Assembly: GCA_023427355.1 (NCBI GenBank)
Contig: JAEZBK010000188.1
Location: forward strand, 1-13,489
From: Pseudomonadota bacterium
GTDB taxonomy: Bacteria > Pseudomonadota > Alphaproteobacteria > Micropepsales > Micropepsaceae
Length of the DNA: 13,489 nt
Reading direction: 5' to 3'
Shown here: positions 6,658 through 13,212 of the stretch, in pieces
Layout of the letters: each line of letters starts with the position of its first letter
Numbering within the stretch: the first letter of the stretch is position 1
Notes under the pieces: model-generated
Database searches by the model: none
The model's input: the letters and a program-made list of their open reading frames with translations, nothing else
What the model was told of the DNA's origin: nothing
Program-made: the position numbers and the translations under genes

Positions 6658-8225
6658 GCCGGGGGCGTGATCCCGTGCATGGTCTTTTCCCAGTGGAAGG
6701 GCCGGGTGAAAAGTTGCGCCAGCGCGCGGTAGCCCGCCACGCTCACCAGCGCCCAGTAGAAAACAACCGTCAGGCCATAGGGCGCCAGGTCACGCCGCCC
6801 GCTGCGCAACGGCGAGAGCATGGCCAGCGCGGTGAGCAGCACATTGTTGGCCAGAAGGCCCATGCCCGGCACCGTGACGGCATGCTCGCTCAGGGACCAG
6901 CCGAACAGCAACGCGCCCAGGAACAGGACCCAGAGCAGCGGATTGACCAGCGCGAAGACGATGCCGCCGCCCAGGAAAAACTGGAACGCCAGGAAGCCGG
7001 GAATGCCGGCCTGCCGCAGCAGCCGCAGCGGATCGCGCATATGCACCAGCCAGGTCTGCATATAGCCCTTCAGCCAGCGCGAACGCTGGCGCAGCCAGGC
7101 CCCCAGGCTGACCGGCGCTTCCTCGAAGGTGGTGGAGTCGATCATCGACACCCGGTAGCCCAGCTGCGACAGGCGGATGCCGATATCCGCATCCTCCGTG
7201 ACATTGAAGGCGTCCCAGCCGCCAATGTCGCGCAACACCTGGGTGCGGAAATGGTTCGAGGTGCCGCCCAGCGGCATCGGCACACCCAGCCGGTCCAGGC
7301 CCGGCAGCAGCATGTCGAACCACAGCGCATAATCGAGCGCGAACATGCGGGTCAGCCAGTTGTGATCCGCATTGTAGAAATTCAGCCGCGCCTGCACGCA
7401 GGCCAGCGCGCGGGGGCTGGCGCGAAACGCCGCCACCGCCTTGAGCAACTGGTCGGGTTCGGGGCGATCCTCGGCGTCATAGATCACCAGATATTCGCCG
7501 CGCGCGAAGGCCAGCGCATAATTGGCCGCCTTGGGCTTGGTGCGCGGCCCGCCCGGCGGCACCTTGATGATCTCGAACGGGCCCCTGCACGCCTGGGCCG
7601 CCGCGATGGTCTCGTCATCATCGGCTTCCAGCACCAGCTTGATATCCAGCAGCGCCCGCGGATAGTCGAGCGCGCCCAAGGCCGCAACCAGTCCCGGCAA
7701 CACCGCCGCCTCGCGGTACATCGGCACCAGGATGGTGTAGCGCGGCAGGCCGTGGCGCGAGGCGCTGTAGGGCCGCGGCGGCTTGCCCGCGCCGATCCAG
7801 GCCAGCGCCGCGCGGAACAGGCCGCTGGCGACAAAGGCCGCGGACAGGAAAAACGCCAGCAGCACCAGAACCTGTGCGGGCCACAGGACCAGAAGCGTCA
7901 GCACGGATGCGCCCAGGGCGGACAGCCCCACGCCCTGCCCCCGCGTCAGCACGCGGTGCGCGGACAGTTCGGGAAAGCGCCGCTTCAGGCCTTCGACCGC
8001 TTCCTGCTGCAAGGCCGCGCCATGCGCCGCGATGATGGCGGCCCGCACCGCCGCATCGGTGGAAGGGCGCAACGGAAGGCCGGGAAACCGCGCCGCCAGC
8101 CAGGCACAGTTTTCGGCAGAGCCGTCCGCCACAAGCACGGACTGGCCATCGCAATGATAGCGCCGCGCAAGGCATGACAATGCCACGCGCGCGCACGGTT
8201 CTTCGTCCCCAACCACCACGGGCAA
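6654..8225 (-). CDS. Membrane glycosyltransferase family 2 (processive, BcsA/XagB-like)
   Basis: The product is 523 aa. The GT2 catalytic core has the expected order: VPMYRE (167-172), the UDP-sugar-binding aspartates ADDDET (201-206), KPKAANYAL (230-238), DAED (250-253), GGTSNHFR (320-327), TEDADIG (343-349, catalytic Asp) and QRSRW (380-384, the QxxRW motif of processive synthases). Two hydrophobic helices precede the core (about 101-137) and about four follow (about 405-500). It ends with the PFHWEKTMHG segment common to this subfamily. The N-terminal ~90 residues form a small soluble region ending in the ELSAHRVLTRGQ linker. It probably polymerises a polysaccharide at the inner membrane; the sugar is unknown. 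The start is a TTG, chosen because AGGAAG precedes it and no ATG or GTG lies upstream before the in-frame stop at 8295-8297. Confidence 0.92.
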   Translation of the reverse strand: MPVVVGDEEPCARVALSCLARRYHCDGQSVLVADGSAENCAWLAARFPGLPLRPSTDAAVRAAIIAAHGAALQQEAVEGLKRRFPELSAHRVLTRGQGVGLSALGASVLTLLVLWPAQVLVLLAFFLSAAFVASGLFRAALAWIGAGKPPRPYSASRHGLPRYTILVPMYREAAVLPGLVAALGALDYPRALLDIKLVLEADDDETIAAAQACRGPFEIIKVPPGGPRTKPKAANYALAFARGEYLVIYDAEDRPEPDQLLKAVAAFRASPRALACVQARLNFYNADHNWLTRMFALDYALWFDMLLPGLDRLGVPMPLGGTSNHFRTQVLRDIGGWDAFNVTEDADIGIRLSQLGYRVSMIDSTTFEEAPVSLGAWLRQRSRWLKGYMQTWLVHMRDPLRLLRQAGIPGFLAFQFFLGGGIVFALVNPLLWVLFLGALLFGWSLSEHAVTVPGMGLLANNVLLTALAMLSPLRSGRRDLAPYGLTVVFYWALVSVAGYRALAQLFTRPFHWEKTMHGITPPA

Positions 8226-8229
8226 TAGT

Positions 8230-8235
8230 CTTCCT
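8230..8235 (-). promoter_or_regulatory. Ribosome-binding site fixing a TTG start for the glycosyltransferase
   Basis: On the minus strand AGGAAG-ACTA-TTG places the core AGGA six nt before the TTG at 8225. No ATG or GTG occurs between the upstream in-frame stop and this TTG, so the site supports the rare start codon. Confidence 0.65.
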
Positions 8236-8283
8236 GCGCGCGGGATGCAGCTCCCGCGCGGGTGAATGCCGATATTTTGGAAA

Positions 8284-8311
8284 GCAACGCCTACTTACGG
8301 AACGCAACGCC
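8284..8311. repeat. Direct repeat GCAACGCC, 20-bp period, upstream of the glycosyltransferase operon
   Basis: GCAACGCC occurs at 8284-8291 and again at 8304-8311, i.e. GGCGTTGC twice on the transcribed strand, exactly 20 bp apart (two helical turns). It lies about 60-85 bp upstream of the TTG start in the 196-bp gap between the tetR stop and the glycosyltransferase. The position and phasing suit an activator or regulator site. The rest of the gap shows no convincing promoter or terminator. Confidence 0.35.
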
Positions 8312-8421
8312 GCCGGGACAACACACGCCGGATGGCGGCATGGGTTGTAGAAAAACTATGGCGCAGGAATATCCGTCCCACAATAGGCCAGGAATCGCTG
8401 ACCGGAACGGAAAGATCGGTA

Positions 8422-9024
8422 TCAGGCGGCGGCAAGGGCGCGGGTGATAAAGCGGGTGAGATGTTCCACCAGGGCTTCGCGCCGCACATGGCCGCGCGCC
8501 GCAGCCCGGCTGACCTGGTGAATGGCGCCGACGATCGCCTGGCCGGCAATCTCGCAATCCACGTCGCCCTGTGCGCCGGACTGGCGCAGCATCTGCGCCC
8601 ATTCCTGTCCCCAGCGCACCAGCAGCGGCGTGGCCTGCGCCCCTTCGGCGTCTATCAGGCTTTCATCGGTCAGCGCCGCGCGCAGCACGCCCGGATGTTC
8701 CTGGGAATAATCGCAGATCGCCGCGATGGTGTTGCCGATCCACGATTCCATCGGCGCGTCGGGAACGCGGCGCTGCCGCACATAGACATCCAGTTCCTGC
8801 CGCGCCGCTTCCACGAACGCCAGGAAGCAGGCCCGCTTGTCGGCATAATGCAGGTAGAAGGTGCCATGGCCCAGCCCGGCCTCGCGCGCGATGTCCTGGG
8901 GACGGGTCGCGTGGTAGCCCCGCGCGACAAACAGCGTGCGCGCCGCCTGGTTCAGTTTCGACAGGCTGTCGGACCGGCGTGCGGTTTGCCCGCTATCGCG
9001 CCCGGACGGTTGTGTTGCCCCCAT
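8422..9024 (-). CDS. TetR/AcrR family transcriptional regulator
   Basis: The product is 200 aa from ATG 9024; a TTG at 9060 would add 12 residues. The N-terminal HTH is canonical: LNQAARTLFVARGYHATRPQ, then DIAREAGLGHGTFYLHYADK and RACFLAFVEAA. The ~135 C-terminal residues are helical and form the usual ligand/dimerisation domain, whose inducer cannot be predicted. The gene follows glpK on the same strand after 57 bp and precedes the glycosyltransferase operon by 196 bp, so candidate targets are its own promoter and either neighbour. A partial palindrome with a TTGACA hexamer sits just before the start and could be an autoregulatory operator. Confidence 0.92.
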   Translation of the reverse strand: MGATQPSGRDSGQTARRSDSLSKLNQAARTLFVARGYHATRPQDIAREAGLGHGTFYLHYADKRACFLAFVEAARQELDVYVRQRRVPDAPMESWIGNTIAAICDYSQEHPGVLRAALTDESLIDAEGAQATPLLVRWGQEWAQMLRQSGAQGDVDCEIAGQAIVGAIHQVSRAAARGHVRREALVEHLTRFITRALAAA

Positions 9025-9032
9025 GCGCCCGA

Positions 9033-9060
9033 CTGTCCGGGTACGGAACAGCCCTGTCAA
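9033..9060 (-). promoter_or_regulatory. Putative tetR promoter/operator (TTGACA plus 19-bp imperfect palindrome)
   Basis: On the minus strand a consensus -35 hexamer TTGACA (9055-9060) is followed 3 bp later by CTGTTCCGTACCCGGACAG (9033-9051), whose outer arms CTGT/ACAG and the inner C/G and G/C pairs are symmetric (6 of 9 position pairs). The -10 hexamer 17 bp further on (GACAGT) is poor. An operator placed between -35 and -10 suits TetR-type autorepression. If the alternative TTG start at 9060 were used, this would be coding sequence. Confidence 0.35.
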
Positions 9061-9081
9061 TCCTGCGCCGCACCATCCGGG

Positions 9082-10551
9082 CTAGCGGACGCGGCGCACC
9101 GCCGCCTGCCAGCCGCGCCACGCCGCATCGCGCGCGGCCGCCTTCATGGTGGGCACGAAGCGGCGATCCAGCGCCCACAGCCGCGCGATGTCCTTTCGGG
9201 TGCGGAATAGGCCCACGCCGAGCCCCGCCAGGAGCGCCGCGCCCAGCGCGGTGGTTTCGGTGACACGCGGACGCGCCACGGCCAGCCCCGTCAGGTCTGC
9301 CAGCCGCTGGCAGAAGGCGTCATTGGCGACCATTCCGCCATCCACCTTCAGTTCGCGCAGGCGGATGTGCGAACGCGCCATGTCGCGCGCCATGGCTTCC
9401 AGCAGGTCGCGCGTCTGGAAACACACCGCATCCAGCGCCGCCCGCGCAATTTCGGCGGCGCCCGCATCGCGGGTCAGGCCCAGGATGGCGCCGCGCGCCT
9501 GCGCATCCCAATAGGGCGCGCCCAACCCGGTGAAGGCCGGAACGAAATACAGGCCGGGCATGTCCCTGCCCCTGGCCGCCAGCGCTTCCACATCCTGCGA
9601 GCGGGCAATCACGCCCAGCGCATCGCACAGCCACTGCACCACCGCGCCGGCGATGAAGATGCTGCCCTCGATGGCGTGCTGCTCCTGCGCCAGCGCCGTG
9701 GTGATGAGCCGGTTGTGCGAGCGGGTGATCGCCGCGCCGGTATTGACCAGCGCGAAGCAGCCGGTGCCATAGGTCGCCTTGACGTCGCCGGGCGCGAAAC
9801 AGGCCTGTCCGAAACTGGCGGCCTGCTGGTCGCCCGCCACGCCGCGAATGGGAAGCGGCGCGCCGAACAGCGTGGTCGTGCCGAAATCGTCCACGCTGTC
9901 CTTGATCTGGGGCATCATGGCCGCGGGCACGCCGAACAGCCGCAGCAGGTCATCGTCCCAGGCGCGCGTGCGCAGGTTGAACAGCATGGTGCGCGAGGCG
10001 TTGGTGACATCCGTCGCATGCACCCGGCCGCCGGTCAGTTTCCAGACCAGCCATGTGTCTATGGTGCCGAAAAGGACTTTCCCGCGCCGGGCCCGCGCCC
10101 GCGCCCCCTTCACGGATTTCAGCAGCCATTCCAGCTTGGTCGCCGAGAAATACGGATCGAGCAGCAGGCCGGTCTTGCGCGCGATCATAGGCTCCAGCCC
10201 GCGCCGCCTGAGGGACGTGCAGCGTTCGGCGCCGCGGCGGTCCTGCCAGACAATGGCGTTGGCCAGCGGCTTGCCCGTGTCGGCATCCCAGATCAGGCTG
10301 GTCTCGCGCTGGTTGGTGATGCCCAGCCCCGCCACACTGCTGCCCCTGGGCGCGGCCTTGAGCACCGCGCGCACGCAACGCTGCACGCCGCGCCAGATCT
10401 CCAGCGGATCATGTTCCACCCAGCCGCTGGCCGGATAAATCTGCCTGAGCGCGACGGCATGGCTGGCCCGCGGCCTGCCCTTTGCGTCGAACAGGATGGC
10501 GCGGCTGGATGTGGTGCCCTGGTCAATGGCGAGAAGCATGCGTGTCGGCAT
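9082..10551 (-). CDS. glpK: Glycerol kinase
   Basis: The product is 489 aa from ATG 10551 (MPTRMLLAIDQGTTSSRA); ATG 10539 is the alternative. The enzyme phosphorylates glycerol with ATP to sn-glycerol 3-phosphate in the cytoplasm. FGGY-kinase features are intact: the N-terminal phosphate loop DQGTTSSRA (10-18), the glycerol-binding pair R82-E83 in NQRET, W102 in IVWQDRR, Y134 and D241 in GDQQAA. The adenosine-side motifs GTGCFALVNTG, FTGLGAPYWDAQARG and the C-terminal FGGY signature (DGGMVANDAFCQRLADLTGL) are also intact. Length matches the family (~500 aa). No glpF, glpD or glpR lies in the window; the downstream gene on the same strand encodes a TetR regulator. Its start is 143 bp from the divergent DUF2336 gene, and the TTAAC cluster lies about 30-57 bp upstream of it. 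Confidence 0.96.
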   Translation of the reverse strand: MPTRMLLAIDQGTTSSRAILFDAKGRPRASHAVALRQIYPASGWVEHDPLEIWRGVQRCVRAVLKAAPRGSSVAGLGITNQRETSLIWDADTGKPLANAIVWQDRRGAERCTSLRRRGLEPMIARKTGLLLDPYFSATKLEWLLKSVKGARARARRGKVLFGTIDTWLVWKLTGGRVHATDVTNASRTMLFNLRTRAWDDDLLRLFGVPAAMMPQIKDSVDDFGTTTLFGAPLPIRGVAGDQQAASFGQACFAPGDVKATYGTGCFALVNTGAAITRSHNRLITTALAQEQHAIEGSIFIAGAVVQWLCDALGVIARSQDVEALAARGRDMPGLYFVPAFTGLGAPYWDAQARGAILGLTRDAGAAEIARAALDAVCFQTRDLLEAMARDMARSHIRLRELKVDGGMVANDAFCQRLADLTGLAVARPRVTETTALGAALLAGLGVGLFRTRKDIARLWALDRRFVPTMKAAARDAAWRGWQAAVRRVR

Positions 10552-10580
10552 GACCGGGAGCGGACATGATTTCCGCGCGG

Positions 10581-10608
10581 TTAACAATACACTTAACGGC
10601 CTGTTAAC
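10581..10608 (+). promoter_or_regulatory. CtrA-type binding site cluster (three TTAAC motifs)
   Basis: TTAAC occurs at 10581, 10593 and 10604. The last two form TTAACGGCCTGTTAAC (10593-10608), a perfect match to the alphaproteobacterial CtrA box TTAA-N7-TTAA followed by C. The first pair has an N8 spacer, one base off. The cluster lies about 90 bp upstream of the DUF2336 start and 30-57 bp upstream of glpK, so either or both could be controlled. CtrA is the master cell-cycle/motility response regulator in this class. Confidence 0.65.
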
Positions 10609-10694
10609 GACGCTTCTGGTAGAAAAATCGCGTAGTGCGGCCATGAGCCGTGCAGAAGCATGGGGCATATACTGTGGGCTTGACCGCACATGAC

Positions 10695-11762
10695 ATGAGC
10701 GACATGGGCCGCCTGGCCCAGCTCGCCATCAATCCGCACAGTGGCGCCAGCCGCGAGGAAATCTATCTCGCCGTCGCCTCCCTCTATCGCATCCAGGGCT
10801 CCGGGCTGAACCAGCGCGAGCGCGAACTGATGCGCGACATCCTGCGCCGCCTCACCCGCGACGTCGAAATGGCGATCCGCGTGGCGCTGGCCCAGCGCCT
10901 GACCGAAGACACCACGGCCCCGCACGACCTGATCCTGCTCCTGGTGGACGACAGCATCGAGGTGGCGCGCCCCCTCATCCTGCACAGTCCGCTGCTGACG
11001 GAAACGGACATGCTGAAGCTGATCGCCGAAGCCGGCGCGCCGCACCAGGAAGCCGTGGCGGGCCGCGCCCATATCGGCGAAACCGTCACCAGCGCGCTGG
11101 CGCATTCCGAGCATGAATCGGTGCTCCTGGCGCTGGTGCGCAACGTCACCGCCAAGATTTCCGAAGCGACCTACAATGTGCTGGTCGAGAAATCGCGCGC
11201 CATGACCGGGCTGACCGATCCGCTGGTGCGCCGTCCCGACCTGCCGCCGCAGCTTGCCACCAAGATGTGCGACTGGGTGTCGGACGCGCTCAAGACCTAC
11301 ATCCAGGCCAACTACCACATGGCGCCGCGCCAGGTGGAAAATGCGCTGGCCGCCGCCAGCAAGGCCCTGCACAGCGAAGCGCCTGCGCCCAAGGATCCGC
11401 CGCCGGACAGCGCGCAGAAGCTGATCGAGAAGCTCGCGGCCTCCGGCCAGCTCAAGGCCGGTTTCCTGATGCGCGTGCTCAGCCAGGGCCAGGCCGATCT
11501 TTTCGACCTCGCCTTCGCGCGCATGCTGGACATCGAGCTGGAACGGTTCCGCGCCTATTTCTACCAGGATGATGCGCGCCGCGTGGCGCTGGCCTGCCGC
11601 GCCGCAGGCATTGACCGCTCGGTCTTCCCCACCGTCTTCAACCTGTCGCGCCAGAGCCGGCATGGTCATGCGGCCCTGACGCCGGTCCAGATCAGCAAGA
11701 CCGAAGGCATTTTCGGCCTCGCCCGTCCCGCCGCGCTGGAACAGATCCGGGCCGAAGCCTGA
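10695..11762 (+). CDS. DUF2336 domain-containing protein
   Basis: The product is 355 aa from ATG 10695 ([17 protein letters not shown]). GTG 10674, with GGGG eight nt upstream, would add seven residues (GTG-GGC-TTG-ACC...), and GTG 10650 would add 15. It is a soluble, all-helical protein with no signal peptide or membrane segment. The N-terminal half has the DUF2336 pattern: [13 protein letters not shown], then [20 protein letters not shown] and [20 protein letters not shown], which resembles HEAT-like helical repeats. The family is largely restricted to Alphaproteobacteria and has no established function. The C-terminal part (about 250-355) is helical and conserved-looking ([21 protein letters not shown]). 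A perfect CtrA-type box upstream suggests CtrA-dependent expression. nadK follows after 64 bp on the same strand. Confidence 0.85.
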   Translation: MSDMGRLAQLAINPHSGASREEIYLAVASLYRIQGSGLNQRERELMRDILRRLTRDVEMAIRVALAQRLTEDTTAPHDLILLLVDDSIEVARPLILHSPLLTETDMLKLIAEAGAPHQEAVAGRAHIGETVTSALAHSEHESVLLALVRNVTAKISEATYNVLVEKSRAMTGLTDPLVRRPDLPPQLATKMCDWVSDALKTYIQANYHMAPRQVENALAAASKALHSEAPAPKDPPPDSAQKLIEKLAASGQLKAGFLMRVLSQGQADLFDLAFARMLDIELERFRAYFYQDDARRVALACRAAGIDRSVFPTVFNLSRQSRHGHAALTPVQISKTEGIFGLARPAALEQIRAEA

Positions 11763-11826
11763 TTTCACCTGCCCATGGGGCTGTGATAGCGTCCGGCATG
11801 CCCGTCCTTCTTCGCACCTTGCCGAC

Positions 11827-12576
11827 ATGAAGCTGCATTTCACCGCCACCGCGGAAGCGGGCGACGCCCTGGCCTCGCTGCGCAAGCGCCATCCCGACGC
11901 CGGTCCGCAGGATGCCGACATCGTCGTCGCCCTGGGCGGCGATGGCTTCATGCTGCAGACGCTCCATGCCTTCCTGGACAAGGGCAAGCCGATCTACGGC
12001 ATGAACCGGGGATCGGTCGGGTTCCTGATGAACGACTTCCGCGAGGAAGACCTGTTGGAGCGGTTGCGCCTGGCCGAGGAAGCGGTGGTCCATCCCCTGC
12101 GCATGCAGGCCCATACCAAGACGGGGATCGTCGAGGCGGTCGCCTTCAACGAGGTTTCGCTGCTGCGCGAAACCCGCCAGGCCGCCAAGATCCGCGTGAT
12201 GGTGGACGACCGCCCGCGCATCGCCGAACTGATCTGCGATGGCATCCTGGTGTCGACCCCGGCGGGGTCCACCGCCTACAATCTGTCGGCGCATGGCCCC
12301 ATCCTGCCCATAGACGCCGCCCTCCTCGCCCTCACGCCCATCTCGGCTTTCCGTCCCCGGCGCTGGCGCGGCGCGCTGCTGCCCCACCGGGCGCGGGTGC
12401 GTTTCGAGGTGCTGGAAAGCGCCAAGCGGCCGGTCAGCGCCGTGGCCGATGATTTCGAGGTGCGCGACATCAGCGCCGTGGATGTGGCGGAAGACCGCTC
12501 CATCGCCATGACGATGCTCTATGACAAGGGCCACAGCCTGCATGAGCGTATCCTGTCCGAGCAGTTCAGCGACTGA
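11827..12576 (+). CDS. nadK: NAD kinase
   Basis: The product is 249 aa, normal for alphaproteobacterial NadK. It phosphorylates NAD+ to NADP+ with ATP or polyphosphate in the cytoplasm and is the only known route to NADP, hence usually essential. The GGDG motif lies at residues 37-40 with catalytic D39. NE is at 108-109 in [11 protein letters not shown]138-G139 is in [16 protein letters not shown], and the adenylate-binding TPAGSTAYN spans 144-152. The ATG at 11827 was used because the nearby ATG at 11798 is out of frame; no strong Shine-Dalgarno sequence is visible. It is probably co-transcribed with the DUF2336 gene and is followed at once by a terminator-like hairpin. Confidence 0.95.
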   Translation: MKLHFTATAEAGDALASLRKRHPDAGPQDADIVVALGGDGFMLQTLHAFLDKGKPIYGMNRGSVGFLMNDFREEDLLERLRLAEEAVVHPLRMQAHTKTGIVEAVAFNEVSLLRETRQAAKIRVMVDDRPRIAELICDGILVSTPAGSTAYNLSAHGPILPIDAALLALTPISAFRPRRWRGALLPHRARVRFEVLESAKRPVSAVADDFEVRDISAVDVAEDRSIAMTMLYDKGHSLHERILSEQFSD

Positions 12577-12586
12577 ATGCGCCTGC

Positions 12587-12609
12587 AAAGGCCGGAAAAC
12601 CGCCCTTTT
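12587..12609 (+). terminator. Intrinsic terminator-like hairpin after nadK
   Basis: AAAGGCCGG-AAAA-CCGCCCTTT pairs at 8 of 9 positions around an AAAA loop and ends in a short TTTT run. It starts 11 bp after the nadK stop. The U-tract is short, so termination may be incomplete. Confidence 0.6.
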
Positions 12610-12620
12610 CGCCCCCCCTC

Positions 12621-12636
12621 TTCACGCAGCGTTAAC
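12621..12636 (+). promoter_or_regulatory. Degenerate CtrA-type site upstream of the receiver gene
   Basis: TTCACGCAGCGTTAAC matches TTAA-N7-TTAAC with one mismatch (TTCA for TTAA). It lies 62-77 bp upstream of the receiver ATG, between the nadK terminator and the gene, which is a plausible promoter position. Confidence 0.4.
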
Positions 12637-12697
12637 ACCGGATACACCACTGTGATGGCGTGAGGGTGCGCATTCGCGCAGCCAAGGGCCTTGGGTC

Positions 12698-13201
12698 ATG
12701 AGCGGCTATCATTTCGATCGGCTGAAGATTCTCGTGGTGGACGACAATGTCCACATGCGCAAGCTCGTCACCACCATCCTGCAGGCTTTCGGCGTGCTGC
12801 AGATTCACGAGGCGGGCAGCGGCGAGACCGCGTGGGAAGCCTGCCGCGAACACAACCCGGACATCATTATCCTGGACTGGGTGATGGAAGGCATGTCGGG
12901 CCTGGATTTCATGCGGATGGTGCGCAGCAATCCCACCTCGCCCAACCCGTTCGTGCCGGTGATCATGCTGACCGGGCATACCTCGCTGGAGCATGTCCAG
13001 CAGGCGCGCGATGCCGGCATCAACGAATTCATCGCCAAGCCCGTCTCGGTCAAGACGATGATGTCGCGCCTGGCCTCGGTGATCGAGCATCCCAGGCCCT
13101 ATGTGCGCACCACTGCCTATTTCGGACCCTGCCGGCGCCGCCGCCAGGACGAGCATCGCGGCCCGGAGCGCCGCACCGCCGCCAGGCAGGCGGCGGAGTA
13201 A
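12698..13201 (+). CDS. CheY-like single-domain response regulator with arginine-rich C-terminal tail
   Basis: The product is 167 aa. It has a complete receiver domain: acidic pair D15-D16 in ILVVDDN, phosphoacceptor D60 in IIILDWVMEGMSG, switch T92 in VIMLTGHTS and K114-P115. No DNA-binding or enzymatic output domain follows. Instead there is a ~35-residue tail with two GPxRR motifs: YFGPCRRRR (141-149) and GPERR (155-159). AAGGG nine nt before the ATG supports the start. The Hpt gene begins 12 bp after the stop, so the two are probably one operon and could exchange phosphoryl groups. Arginine-rich extensions on alphaproteobacterial CheY-like proteins have been linked to c-di-GMP binding in the Caulobacter Cle proteins; whether this tail does so is unproven. 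Confidence 0.92.
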   Translation: MSGYHFDRLKILVVDDNVHMRKLVTTILQAFGVLQIHEAGSGETAWEACREHNPDIIILDWVMEGMSGLDFMRMVRSNPTSPNPFVPVIMLTGHTSLEHVQQARDAGINEFIAKPVSVKTMMSRLASVIEHPRPYVRTTAYFGPCRRRRQDEHRGPERRTAARQAAE

Positions 13202-13212
13202 GGAGAGCAGCC

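Noticed and set aside
6675..8177. 500-codon plus-strand open frame
   Set aside because: Antisense shadow of the glycosyltransferase, whose catalytic motifs are unambiguous.
8311..8341. GCCGCC/GGCGGC arms as a terminator for tetR
   Set aside because: Only a 6-bp stem with a loop of about 20 nt, no T-run, and some 80 bp past the stop codon.
10593..12588. Long minus-strand open frames over the DUF2336 and nadK genes
   Set aside because: Opposite strand of recognisable genes; His/Gln/Arg/Gly-rich translations typical of shadows.
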